Source: Rhizobium sp. BT04 (lineage in GTDB: Bacteria; Pseudomonadota; Alphaproteobacteria; Rhizobiales; Rhizobiaceae). From it: DNA of 64,000 nt. Position numbers and translations under genes: made by a program. Location: NCBI RefSeq assembly GCF_030053135.1, contig NZ_CP125652.1:3094501-3158500 (forward strand), in the 5' to 3' direction. The notes under the pieces are model-generated. The model searched no databases and was not told the origin of the DNA. It saw only the letters and a list, made by a program, of their open reading frames with translations. Positions 7,755 to 16,522 of the stretch are shown here, one piece after another (position 1 is the first letter of the stretch; each line of letters begins with the position of its first letter).

Positions 7755-8738
7755 ATGCCCCGCTACATTCTGGTCACCGGCGGCGCCGGTTTCATCGGCA
7801 GTCATATCTGCAAAGCGCTGGCGCGCGCCGGCATGGTCCCGGTTGCCTACGACAATCTCTCGACGGGACATGCCGACAGTGTCCGCTGGGGACCGCTGAT
7901 CCGGGCGGAGCTTGCCGACGCGGCCACGCTACGTCGGACGCTCGCAGAGTTTTCGCCCGATTGTGTCATCCATTGTGGGGCCAACGCCTATGTCGGCGAA
8001 TCCGTCGAGATGCCGAGGAAATACTACCGGAACAACGTCGTCGGCAGCCTCACGCTGCTCGAGGCCTGCCTCGACCAGGATATCGAGCGGATCGTCTTTT
8101 CGAGCAGCTGCGCCACCTATGGCGTTCCCGCCTCCCTGCCGATACGCGAGGAAAGCCCGCAGCTGCCGGTCAACCCCTATGGGCGCACCAAGTTGATATT
8201 CGAGATGGCGCTCGAGGATTTTGCCGCCGCCTATGGCATCCGCTTCGCCGCGCTGCGTTATTTCAACGCGGCCGGCGCCGATCCGGAGGGTGAGCTTGCC
8301 GAGCGCCACCAACCCGAGACCCATCTCATCCCTCGCGCCCTTCTCGCTGCCGCCGGCAGGCTGGAATGGCTCGATGTCTTCGGCACCGATTATGCGACCG
8401 AGGACGGAACCTGTGTGCGCGACTATATTCATGTCAGCGATCTCGCACAGGCGCATCTTGCCGCCGTCAATCATCTGATGGCGGACGGCGGCTCGTTGAG
8501 CGTCAATCTCGGCTCCGGCCGGGGTACCTCGGTGCGTGAGATTCTCGACGCCATCCATCGCGCGACCGGCCGTGAAGTCCCCGTGCGCTATCGCGCCCGC
8601 CGCGCCGGTGATCCGCCGATCCTCTTTGCCAACACCGCAAGAGCAAGAGCCGAACTCGGCTTTTCGCCCTCTCTCTCGGATATCGATACGATCATCCGCA
8701 CCGCCGGCCCCACCTTCGGACTGGAGGTGAGGGCGTGA
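7755..8738 (+). CDS. uxe: UDP-sugar 4-epimerase (GalE/Uxe type)
   Basis: The protein has 327 residues and starts at ATG 7755, one base after the uxs1 stop, with GGAGGT eight bases upstream. It is a GalE-fold enzyme with GGAGFIG (9-15), SSSCATYG (116-123) and the catalytic Y142-x3-K146 in NPYGRTK. GalE relatives interconvert UDP-glucose and UDP-galactose; some rhizobial members act on UDP-xylose to give UDP-L-arabinose. Coupling to a UDP-xylose synthase favours the second role here, but sequence alone cannot fix substrate choice. Family confidence is high; the gene symbol is a context-based guess. Confidence 0.82.
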   Translation: MPRYILVTGGAGFIGSHICKALARAGMVPVAYDNLSTGHADSVRWGPLIRAELADAATLRRTLAEFSPDCVIHCGANAYVGESVEMPRKYYRNNVVGSLTLLEACLDQDIERIVFSSSCATYGVPASLPIREESPQLPVNPYGRTKLIFEMALEDFAAAYGIRFAALRYFNAAGADPEGELAERHQPETHLIPRALLAAAGRLEWLDVFGTDYATEDGTCVRDYIHVSDLAQAHLAAVNHLMADGGSLSVNLGSGRGTSVREILDAIHRATGREVPVRYRARRAGDPPILFANTARARAELGFSPSLSDIDTIIRTAGPTFGLEVRA

Positions 8739-10600
8739 GCAACGTTTCGCAAGCCGGCTACGGCCTAAGGGCGGCGAAAGCCGCCGGCGCGGACGCATTC
8801 GATCCTGTCTTCGCTGGCCGGAACCGTGCCGTCTACGGCTTCGGCATCTTCTGCTGGCTGGCCGCACTCGGCTATTTCTGGATCTGGTGGTGCCAGTCCG
8901 CCCATATTATTTCCTGGGCCGCCTTCGTGCTCATCAGCCTCGTGCTTGGCTGGATCACGCTCGTTCCGGCCTATTTCATCCTGATCTTCCTGGATGCGAA
9001 GACAGTCAGCCCTGGCGCACGCTTGCCGGAGGGGCGGGTGGCGATGGTGGTCACCAAGGCGCCGTCCGAACCCTTCGCCGTCGTCCGCGCCACGCTTCAG
9101 GCGATGCTCGACCAGATCGCCGTCGATTTCGATGTCTGGCTCGCCGACGAGGATCCTTCGGAGGAAACCAGACGCTGGTGCGCAGAGCGCGGCGTTCTGA
9201 TCTCCACCCGAAAAGGCGTGGCGGAATATCATCGCACCACCTGGCCGCGCCGGACGCGGTGCAAAGAGGGTAATCTCGCCTATTTCTACGATCATTTCGG
9301 CTATGCGCGGTACGATTTCGTCGCCCAGTTCGATGCCGATCATGTCCCGACGCCCACCTATCTCCGCGAGGTCCTGCGTCCCTTTGCCGATCCCGGGATC
9401 GGCTATGTCTCAGCGCCCAGCATCTGCGATGCGAATGCAGCGGCAAGCTGGGCGGCACGCGGCAGGCTCTATGCCGAGGCGAGCCTGCACGGTTCGCTGC
9501 AGACCGGATACAACAATGGCTGGGCACCGCTTTGCATCGGCTCGCATTATGCGGTTCGCACATCAGCGCTGCGTGAGATCGGCGGCCTCGGCCCCGAACT
9601 TGCCGAAGACCATTCGACGACGCTGATGATGAATGCCGGCGGCTGGCGTGGCGTGCACGCCGCCGATGCCATCGCCCATGGCGACGGCCCGGCGAATTTC
9701 GCCGATCTCGTCGTCCAGGAATTCCAGTGGTCGCGCAGCCTCGTCACCATTCTGCTGCAACATTCCCGCCGCTATGTCATGCGTCTGCCGTTGCGGCTGA
9801 GATTGCAATTCGTGTTTTCGCAGCTGTGGTATCCGCTGTTTTCCGCCTTCATGGCCGTGATGTTCCTGCTGCCGGTTGCCGCCTTGCTGACGGGCCATGT
9901 CTTCGTCGCCGTCACCTATCCGGATTTCCTGCTGCATTTCGCGCCGATATCGATCGTGCTGACGCTGTTTGCCTTCTTCTGGCGGGCGACGAGAACATTC
10001 AGGCCGCATAATGCGAAACTGTTCGGTTGGGAGGGGCTTGCCTTCATCTTCCTGCGCTGGCCCTGGTCGCTCGCCGGCAGCCTGGCGGCCGTTCGCGATC
10101 ACATCTCCGGTTCCTTCGTCGACTTTCGCATCACCCCGAAGGGAAGGCAGCAGCAGCAGTCTTTGCCGCTGCGCGTCGTCGCGCCCTATATCGGACTCGC
10201 CGGGCTTTGCGCTGCCGCCATGGCGATTCCCAACGAGGCCGCATCGGCCCAGGGCTTTTATATTTTCGCCGCGATGAACCTCGCGATCTATCTGTCGCTG
10301 ACAGTGTTGATCGTCATGCGCCATGCGATCGAAAACGGTCTGCCGCTGCTGCCGCAATCACGCGGGCTCTGGTTTGCGACGGCCACGGGATTGGCGATCT
10401 GCGTCACCGGCGGCATGCAGGCCGGCAGCCACGGTCTGCGCAGCCTCGAAGCCCTTTCTCACGGCCAGACCATCATCAGTTTCAGCCAATCGCAGTTTGC
10501 CGTCGCCGGTGCCGGCCTCGGCGGCAAGACCAGGACGGTGAAGTTCCGCATCAGATGGAATGGGTTCGGAAACACGGCACAGGATCAACAAGGTGTCTGA
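8735..10600 (+). CDS. Membrane glycosyltransferase family 2, cellulose-synthase-like
   Basis: The protein has 621 residues. GTG 8735 overlaps the epimerase stop by four bases and GGAGGTG lies upstream. Two N-terminal membrane segments (about 33-55 and 60-86) precede a processive GT2 domain with LADED (136-140), the UDP-binding FDADH (199-203), the catalytic-base motif AEDHS (290-294) and QEFQW (328-332). The last replaces the usual Q-x-x-R-W by Q-x-x-Q-W. At least four more membrane segments follow (from about 364). Such enzymes polymerise a sugar while extruding the chain through the inner membrane. Substrate candidates are UDP-glucose, UDP-galactose, UDP-xylose or UDP-arabinose, given the two upstream genes. 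No PilZ domain is visible. Confidence 0.86.
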   Translation: MSNVSQAGYGLRAAKAAGADAFDPVFAGRNRAVYGFGIFCWLAALGYFWIWWCQSAHIISWAAFVLISLVLGWITLVPAYFILIFLDAKTVSPGARLPEGRVAMVVTKAPSEPFAVVRATLQAMLDQIAVDFDVWLADEDPSEETRRWCAERGVLISTRKGVAEYHRTTWPRRTRCKEGNLAYFYDHFGYARYDFVAQFDADHVPTPTYLREVLRPFADPGIGYVSAPSICDANAAASWAARGRLYAEASLHGSLQTGYNNGWAPLCIGSHYAVRTSALREIGGLGPELAEDHSTTLMMNAGGWRGVHAADAIAHGDGPANFADLVVQEFQWSRSLVTILLQHSRRYVMRLPLRLRLQFVFSQLWYPLFSAFMAVMFLLPVAALLTGHVFVAVTYPDFLLHFAPISIVLTLFAFFWRATRTFRPHNAKLFGWEGLAFIFLRWPWSLAGSLAAVRDHISGSFVDFRITPKGRQQQQSLPLRVVAPYIGLAGLCAAAMAIPNEAASAQGFYIFAAMNLAIYLSLTVLIVMRHAIENGLPLLPQSRGLWFATATGLAICVTGGMQAGSHGLRSLEALSHGQTIISFSQSQFAVAGAGLGGKTRTVKFRIRWNGFGNTAQDQQGV

Positions 10601-10638
10601 GCCGGCGGAACCGGCAAAGCGTTGAGTAGGAGGATGTA

Positions 10639-11160
10639 ATGAGTATCGGATCGAGATTATATGGGGCAGCCCTTGCTCTCAGCCTGTGTCTGCCGGTGGC
10701 AGCGCAGGGTGCCGAGGTGGTGGGGGAGAAGGCGCCAACGCCGCTCAGCGCCTATGAGCTCTATCGGATCTACGGTGACAAGACCTGGACATGGGACACC
10801 GGCGGCGGCCGCTTCTTCGATGAGGGCCGGCGCTTCGTCGCCTGGACCGACAACAAGGGCAAGCAGTCCTTCGCCGAAGGCCGATGGGTGGTCGACGATC
10901 TCGGCCAGCTCTGCATGCGCGCCACCTGGACCAATGCCGAGGGTGCAGCCCGCGCCAGCACCTGTTTCGGCCATCGCAAGATCGGCAATACGATCTATCA
11001 GCGGCGCCAGCCGGACGGCAACTGGTACGTCTTCCGCCATGCATCGGTACGAGGGGATGACGAGTTTCGCAAGCTTGTTCCCATGGATACGGTCAGCGCC
11101 AAGGCGCATGACCTGAAGCAGTTCCTGCTCAGTCAGGAAGTAGCCCGAAAAGGAGGTTGA
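10639..11160 (+). CDS. Small secreted DUF995-like protein
   Basis: The protein has 173 residues. A Sec signal peptide ends near residue 25 (AAQGA), and GGAGG lies upstream of ATG 10639. The mature part has the pattern LYRIYGDKTWTW, GGGRFF, RFVAWT, GRW and LCMRATW, which I associate with the DUF995 family of small alphaproteobacterial exported proteins. It lies between the GT2 and glycosidase genes in the same operon, so it may act in the periplasm with the nascent polysaccharide. The biochemical role is unknown. Confidence 0.75.
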   Translation: MSIGSRLYGAALALSLCLPVAAQGAEVVGEKAPTPLSAYELYRIYGDKTWTWDTGGGRFFDEGRRFVAWTDNKGKQSFAEGRWVVDDLGQLCMRATWTNAEGAARASTCFGHRKIGNTIYQRRQPDGNWYVFRHASVRGDDEFRKLVPMDTVSAKAHDLKQFLLSQEVARKGG

Positions 11161-11163
11161 GCC

Positions 11164-12132
11164 ATGAAGAAGCTGATGAAAAACAAACTCTCGACCGCCG
11201 CGATCGCGCTGCTGATGTTGTGTGCCGCGGATCTGCCGGGCCGAAGCGAGGTGCAATATGCCGGCATTGCCCCGAACCCGGCGGCAAGCGTGCGGGCGAT
11301 CATCGACAAGCGCCCCGTCCTTCATGCCGACGGCATCAAGTTCGGAGCCTACGATCCGCACGGGGATTTCGGCGCGCAGGCGAATGTCGCGACCGAAGCC
11401 CTGTTCCTGCCGTGGGAGGACGTCGACCTCGAGACGCTGCGCGTGGCCGATGCCTACGCGCTGGCAAGGGGTCGCAACCTGCTGATAACGGTGGAGCCCT
11501 GGTCTTGGGACGTCGATTGGCGGCTGACCTCGGCCGCGCTTCGCGCAAAGGTCCTGCGCGGCGATTACGATGTCAACATGCGTGCGATCGCGCAGATGAT
11601 ATCCCAGCTGAAAAGCCCGGTGATCGTCCGCTGGGGGCAGGAGATGGAGGACAAGTCGGGGCGGTTTTCCTGGTCCGGCTGGAATCCGCAGGACTATATC
11701 GCCGCCTATAAGCGGATGATGGATATCGTCCGCCAGGAGGCGCCCGGCACCGAACTCATGTGGTCGCCGAAGGGCGAGCCGGGCTTGCAGGATTATTATC
11801 CCGGTGACGATTATGTCGATCTCGTCGGGCTCTCGGTCTTCGGCCTGCAGCGCTACGACGAGCTTGCCCGCAATGAGCACCGGACGTTCTCGGAAGCGTT
11901 GAAGCAGGGCTATGATCTCGTCGCCGGCTACGGAAAGCCCATCTGGGTGGCGGAGCTCGGTTATGAAGGCGGCGACGCCTATATCAGGCCGTGGATCGAA
12001 ACTGCCACCTTGAAGCAGAGCGCTTTTCCGAACCTTCAGGAGGTGGTCTATTTCAACGACCGGGACGTGCACGCCTGGCCCTTCGATCTCGGCCGGCCGG
12101 ACTGGCGCGTGGTCAAGAGCGTGGGCAATTGA
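11164..12132 (+). CDS. Secreted glycoside hydrolase, GH26-like
   Basis: The protein has 322 residues with an N-terminal signal peptide (about 1-28) and a GGAGG three bases after the preceding gene's last codons. The fold pattern is that of GH26/mannanase-like TIM barrels: acid/base E160 in RWGQEMED, nucleophile E264 in WVAELGYEG, and aromatic EPWSWD near 111-116. It closes the polysaccharide operon; hydrolases in synthase operons usually trim or release the polymer in the periplasm. The distance from true mannanases means linkage specificity cannot be stated. The operon ends at a strong terminator shared with the convergent gene. Confidence 0.78.
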   Translation: MKKLMKNKLSTAAIALLMLCAADLPGRSEVQYAGIAPNPAASVRAIIDKRPVLHADGIKFGAYDPHGDFGAQANVATEALFLPWEDVDLETLRVADAYALARGRNLLITVEPWSWDVDWRLTSAALRAKVLRGDYDVNMRAIAQMISQLKSPVIVRWGQEMEDKSGRFSWSGWNPQDYIAAYKRMMDIVRQEAPGTELMWSPKGEPGLQDYYPGDDYVDLVGLSVFGLQRYDELARNEHRTFSEALKQGYDLVAGYGKPIWVAELGYEGGDAYIRPWIETATLKQSAFPNLQEVVYFNDRDVHAWPFDLGRPDWRVVKSVGN

Positions 12133-12146
12133 TCGCCTGAAAACGA

Positions 12147-12177
12147 GAGAGGCCCGCCGGGGTTTTGCGGGCCTCTC
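12147..12177. terminator. Bidirectional terminator
   Basis: An 11-bp perfect stem, GAGAGGCCCGC with GCGGGCCTCTC, and a nine-base loop lie between the convergent glycosidase and ABC binding-protein genes. No long T run follows on either strand, but the position between converging genes fits a terminator. Confidence 0.75.
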
Positions 12178-12197
12178 CTCTCATGTCAGGCGATCGA

Positions 12198-13484
12198 TCA
12201 TCCCTTGATCGTCGCCTTACCCTCTTCGATGAGCCGGGTCGCCGCATCGGCCGGCGAAACCCGTTCGAAGGCGAGTTCGTCGCAGATCGGCCGCAGCACA
12301 CGCTGGTCGAATTGGGTTGCGCCCATCGGCACCGGCGGCGGATATTCGCCGACCTGATCCTTGAGAAGATTGACGTATTTGACCGTTTCCTGCTCCGTCG
12401 GGTTGAGCTGCGGCAGGATGGCTTCACGCACGGTCGGCGACATCGGCACGCCGCGCTCGACGCCGAGAATCTTGCCGGCCTCGACATCGTTGACGAAGAA
12501 GTCGATGAATTTCGCGGCCGCTTCGCCGTTCTTCGTCGTGGCGCCGACGCTCCAGATCAGCGCCGGACGATAATAGTGACCGGAGGGGCCGCCCTTCTTT
12601 TCGCGCGGCAGCATGGTGATGCCGAGTTTGTTCTTGATGATCAGCTGATAGCCGATCATTTGGTTGGAATAGGCCATGCCGATCACCGATTTGCCGAGAC
12701 CGAGGCAATTGGTGTCGATCGTGTTCTGATCGAGCGTCTGCACGTCGGCAGCAACGGTGCCGCCCGCCTTGCGCAGCTTCTCCCAGTAGTCGAACCATTC
12801 CCTGGCATCGTCCGCGGCGAAGCCGAACCCGACGCTTTCCTTGGAAAAGAGGCTTTTGCCGCGTTGGCGCAGCCAGGCATCGAACACATAGGCGTACCGC
12901 GCCGCATAGGGGCCGCCGCCCTTGCCCGAGGACTTGGCGAGTTCGACGGCGAGCTTGGCATACTCATCCCAGGTGAGGTCGGCCGTCGGCAGCGGGATGC
13001 CTGCCTTTTCGAATTCGACCGTGTCGAAGAACATCGAGAATGAGTTGAGGCCGAGGCCGACACCATAGAGCTTGCCGTCGACGGTGGTCAGCTTCAGCAT
13101 ATCGGCGCCGAAGCTGCTGACCTTCAGCGTCGAAGGGACGAATTCATCGAGCGGCAGGCAGGCGCCGCGCTTGGAATAGTCGGAGATCGTTCCCGGCTCG
13201 AGCTGGAAGACGTCGGCGACCGAGCGGCCGGCCATCTGCGTCGCGAGTTTCGTCCAGTAGCCGTCGCCCGAAAGCGATTCACCGACGATCGTGACGCCAG
13301 GCGTTTTCGATTGATAGAGCTTGGCGACGTCAAGCGTGCGCTTGGCGCGGTCGTTGGACCCCCACCACATGGCGCGCAACGAAGCGTCCTCGGCAAAGGC
13401 CGGAAAGGCGCTTCCCGCACCGAAGGCGAGACCGGCGGCGGCACCCGCTGAGCCCATCAGGAATGAACGGCGATTGACCTGCAT
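12198..13484 (-). CDS. ABC transporter sugar-binding protein (Tat-exported)
   Basis: The protein has 428 residues. AAGGAGG six bases before ATG 13484 selects this start over upstream codons. A twin-arginine signal (NRRSFLMGS, 4-12) leads a family-1 extracellular solute-binding protein (LRAMWWGSNDRAK, then YGVGLGLNS). It has the same length and an alignable sequence to the binding protein at 23169-24455. No permease genes follow it, so it probably feeds the permease pair at 24462-26301 with a second ligand. It is divergent from the LacI-type regulator gene and shares its control region, so sugar-dependent control by that repressor is likely. Confidence 0.87.
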   Translation of the reverse strand: MQVNRRSFLMGSAGAAAGLAFGAGSAFPAFAEDASLRAMWWGSNDRAKRTLDVAKLYQSKTPGVTIVGESLSGDGYWTKLATQMAGRSVADVFQLEPGTISDYSKRGACLPLDEFVPSTLKVSSFGADMLKLTTVDGKLYGVGLGLNSFSMFFDTVEFEKAGIPLPTADLTWDEYAKLAVELAKSSGKGGGPYAARYAYVFDAWLRQRGKSLFSKESVGFGFAADDAREWFDYWEKLRKAGGTVAADVQTLDQNTIDTNCLGLGKSVIGMAYSNQMIGYQLIIKNKLGITMLPREKKGGPSGHYYRPALIWSVGATTKNGEAAAKFIDFFVNDVEAGKILGVERGVPMSPTVREAILPQLNPTEQETVKYVNLLKDQVGEYPPPVPMGATQFDQRVLRPICDELAFERVSPADAATRLIEEGKATIKG

Positions 13485-13573
13485 GATATCCTCCTTGTCC
13501 CAATATGCCTGCTGCCATCCTCCAATGGCTTCGGCGGGCATTTCGATGAGAAGGGTACGCAAAAAAATAATTA

Positions 13574-13600
13574 TTGCAACAAATAACGTTCATGTTGCAA
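13574..13600. promoter_or_regulatory. Inverted repeat, probable LacI-family operator
   Basis: Arms TTGCAACA (13574-13581) and TGTTGCAA (13593-13600) are perfect inverts 11 bp apart, in the 144-bp region between the divergent binding-protein and LacI genes. An A-rich run lies just left of it. Position and symmetry suggest autoregulation plus control of the binding protein. Confidence 0.6.
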
Positions 13601-13618
13601 ATTTGCATAATTTGCATA
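13601..13618. repeat. Tandem 9-bp direct repeat
   Basis: ATTTGCATA occurs twice in tandem, followed at 13621 by a third partial copy (ATTTGC). It lies between the inverted repeat and the LacI start codon, so it may be a further part of the regulatory site or contain -10 hexamers (CATAAT at 13606-13611). Confidence 0.45.
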
Positions 13619-13628
13619 AGATTTGCCC

Positions 13629-14660
13629 ATGAACGATCAGAAAATCAGGCGGCCACGTCAGGCCGATATCGCCACATTGGCTGGCGTCTCCGTCTCCACG
13701 GTGTCGCGCGTGCTCGCCAACGAACCTGGTATCAGCGAAACCGTGCGCCGTCAGATCTTGAAGGTGGCCGCCGAGCACGGCTATCCGGTCAAACCGGCTT
13801 CGGAGACCGTTGCCGGAGCACTGGCGCTGATTGCCAGCGACGGTGTCACCGGCGGTCTCAGCGTCTTCTATGAGGCGATCGTCGACGGCCTGCGTGCCGG
13901 GGCCGCCGAAGCAGGCATGCCCTTCGAAATCCGGATGGTCCGCGAGGATCGCACCACCCCGGACGCCATTCGCGACTATATGCAGGCCGCAGCGGCTGAC
14001 GGTCTCTTTCTCGTCGGCATCGATCCGAACGAGATGCTGCGCAACTGGCTGCAGGGCAATATGACGCCGACCGTGCTCGTCAACGGCACCGATCCGAGGA
14101 TGCAATTCGACGGCGTTTCGCCGGCTAATTTCTTCGGCGCCTATGAGGCGACCACGCGATTGACGCAGGCAGGTCATCGCCGAATTTTGCATTTGAGCGG
14201 CTCCCACCGCCATACGATCCGGGAGCGCATCCGCGGTTTCGAGGCGGCAATCGCCGCCGTCCCCGGCGCCGAGGGTCGTTTCGTGCCCCTGGCGCTGCAG
14301 GGCGGCGCCAGTCACGAGGCCCATGAACGCACGGCCGCGATCCTTGCCGAGAATGCCGGCTTTTCCGCCGCCTTCTGCATGAATGATTTCATCGCCGTCG
14401 GCGTGCTCGAGGCCGTCACCGAAGCCGGTCTGCGTGTACCGGAGGACTTTGCGATCGTCGGCTTCGATGATCTGCCCTGTGCGCTGATGACCAATCCGCA
14501 GCTTTCCACCATGCGCGTCGACCGCGCCGCCATCGGGCGCGAGGCCGTTTCGCTGATGCTGTCCCGTTTCCGCAACAGGGCGGTGCCGGCGCGCCACATC
14601 TGCCAGGCCGTCATTCCCGTTCCGGGAGGGACCGTTCCGAATGCTGAAAACCGTGAGTGA
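13629..14660 (+). CDS. LacI-family transcriptional regulator
   Basis: The protein has 343 residues. ATG 13629 is chosen over an in-frame TTG six bases upstream; the Shine-Dalgarno is weak. The N-terminal helix-turn-helix reads ADIATLAGVSVSTVSRVLA, then a periplasmic-binding-like effector domain follows, with the typical DGLFLVGID, HRRILHLSGS and FAIVGFDDLP segments. It is the first gene of an apparent operon with the DUF2264 and hydroxyacid dehydrogenase genes (1-base and 4-base overlaps), and is divergent from the binding-protein gene. The predicted ligand is a sugar or sugar acid handled by this operon. Confidence 0.9.
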   Translation: MNDQKIRRPRQADIATLAGVSVSTVSRVLANEPGISETVRRQILKVAAEHGYPVKPASETVAGALALIASDGVTGGLSVFYEAIVDGLRAGAAEAGMPFEIRMVREDRTTPDAIRDYMQAAAADGLFLVGIDPNEMLRNWLQGNMTPTVLVNGTDPRMQFDGVSPANFFGAYEATTRLTQAGHRRILHLSGSHRHTIRERIRGFEAAIAAVPGAEGRFVPLALQGGASHEAHERTAAILAENAGFSAAFCMNDFIAVGVLEAVTEAGLRVPEDFAIVGFDDLPCALMTNPQLSTMRVDRAAIGREAVSLMLSRFRNRAVPARHICQAVIPVPGGTVPNAENRE

Positions 14661-16522
14661 TGCCGATGACCTATGATCCCGCCAGCGCCAATCCGCTTGC
14701 AGGCAATCCGCTTAAAACCCGCGCCGATATGAGCCGCGCTCTTCTGGCGCTCTTCGATCCGCTGCTTGCCTGTTTCTCGAAAGGCAATGCCCGCGTCAGG
14801 CTGAGCGGCGCCGCCGCCCATTTCGACCGGGCGGCGGCCGATCTCGAAGGCTTCGCCCGCCCGCTCTGGGGATTGGCGCCGCTTGGCGCCGGGGGCGGCG
14901 ACTTCGCTCACTGGCATCGTTTTGCCGAAGGTCTCGCAAACGGCACCGATCCCGCCCATCCTGAATATTGGGGAACGGTCAATGGCCGCGATCAGCGGAT
15001 GGTCGAGCTTGCCGCTCTCGGTTTTGCTTTGGCGCTGGTGCCGGAAAAGATCTGGGAGCCGCTCGACGCGCGCGCCCGCGGCAACGTCGTCGCCTACCTC
15101 AAACATGTCAGGCAGTTCGACTATGCCGACAACAATTGGAAATTCTTTAGGATTTTCGTCGACATCGCGCTTGATCGCCTCGGCGTCGATTTCGACCGCA
15201 GCCTGACGCAACAATATCTGCAGGAGCTCGAAGGCTTCTATATCGGCGACGGCTGGTATCGCGACGGCAACGTGCGCCGCATCGACCACTACATTCCCTT
15301 CGCCATGCATTTTTATGGCCTGATTTATTCGAAGCTCGTCGACGACGACTACGCGAAACGCTACCGCGAACGCGCGATCCTCTTTGCCCGGGATTTCCGC
15401 CACTGGTTTGCCGCTGACGGTGCCACCATCCCCTTCGGCCGCAGTCTGACCTATCGCTTTGCCTGCGCCGGCTTCTGGTCGGCACTCGCCTTTGCCGATC
15501 TTGAGGCTCTGCCCTGGGGCGAGATCAAGCATCTCTGCCTGCAGCATCTGCGCTGGTGGAAGGACAAGCCGATTGCCGATCGCGACGGCGTGCTGTCGAT
15601 CGGTTTCGGCTATCCGAACCTGCTGATGTCGGAAAGCTACAATTCCGCCGGCTCGCCCTACTGGGCGCTCAAGGCTTTCCTGCCGCTCGCGATCGCCGCG
15701 GATCATCCGTTCTGGATGGCGAGCGAAAAGGCGCCGGAGCAAAGCCCCGATGTCGTTCCCCAGCGTCATCCGGGCATGGTGATCATGCCGGCGGGCGGCG
15801 ATGTCGTGGCGCTGTCATCAGGCCAGGAAAACCTGCAGATGCGTTTCGGCACCGAAAAATATGCGAAGTTCGCTTATTCCACCCGCTACGGCTTCAGCGT
15901 CGAATCCGACGAACGCGCCTTTGGCCTCGCCGCCTTCGATTCGATGCTGGCCTTCAGCGATGACGGCCTGCACTACCGCGTGCGCGAAACCAATGAGCAG
16001 GCCAGGCTCGCAGGCGACGTGCTTTATGCGAAATGGTCGCCTTTCCCCGATGTCGGTGTCGAAACCTGGCTGGTGCCCGCAGCTCCCTGGCATATCCGCC
16101 TCCATCGGATCAGGGCAGGCCGGCCGCTTCGGATCGCCGAAGGCGGCTTTGCCATCGGCCGCCGGGATTTTGAGCAGGACACGCTGTCGGCTTCGGAGGG
16201 CGTCGCCTATGCGATCGGCGAAGCCGATTTTACCGGCATTCTCGACCTCGGCTCCTCGGTCAAACGCGCCGGGCTGGCGCAGAAGGCGCAGCCCAATACC
16301 AATGTGATCGTCGCCAAGACTATCGTGCCGCAACTGCGCGGCCAGATTCCGGCTGGTGAAACCATCTTGGTGACGGCGGTGCTGGCGCTGGGCGATCCCG
16401 CTGCCGTCTCGTCTGTGTGGACGCGGCCGCCGAAAGCGCCTGATATTGCGGCGCTGGAGGCCCTGGTGCGGGAAAAGGGCGTCGCCGTCAGCGCCATCGA
16501 AGCGCCCGGACAGATGCCATGA
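14660..16522 (+). CDS. DUF2264 family protein
   Basis: The protein has 620 residues. Its ATG overlaps the LacI stop by one base; a GTG three bases earlier and an ATG at 14666 are alternatives. The N-terminal two thirds fit DUF2264 (LEGFARPLWGLAP, DFAHWHRFAEGL, HPEYWG, DNNWKFFRIFVD, DGWYRDG), an all-alpha toroid-like fold related to polysaccharide lyase and glycosidase catalytic domains; the C-terminal part is beta-rich. There is no signal peptide, so it acts on an imported oligosaccharide or glycoside. The conserved W, H and D residues are consistent with catalysis, but no activity can be named. The substrate is probably the ligand of the neighbouring transporter. Confidence 0.85.
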   Translation: MPMTYDPASANPLAGNPLKTRADMSRALLALFDPLLACFSKGNARVRLSGAAAHFDRAAADLEGFARPLWGLAPLGAGGGDFAHWHRFAEGLANGTDPAHPEYWGTVNGRDQRMVELAALGFALALVPEKIWEPLDARARGNVVAYLKHVRQFDYADNNWKFFRIFVDIALDRLGVDFDRSLTQQYLQELEGFYIGDGWYRDGNVRRIDHYIPFAMHFYGLIYSKLVDDDYAKRYRERAILFARDFRHWFAADGATIPFGRSLTYRFACAGFWSALAFADLEALPWGEIKHLCLQHLRWWKDKPIADRDGVLSIGFGYPNLLMSESYNSAGSPYWALKAFLPLAIAADHPFWMASEKAPEQSPDVVPQRHPGMVIMPAGGDVVALSSGQENLQMRFGTEKYAKFAYSTRYGFSVESDERAFGLAAFDSMLAFSDDGLHYRVRETNEQARLAGDVLYAKWSPFPDVGVETWLVPAAPWHIRLHRIRAGRPLRIAEGGFAIGRRDFEQDTLSASEGVAYAIGEADFTGILDLGSSVKRAGLAQKAQPNTNVIVAKTIVPQLRGQIPAGETILVTAVLALGDPAAVSSVWTRPPKAPDIAALEALVREKGVAVSAIEAPGQMP

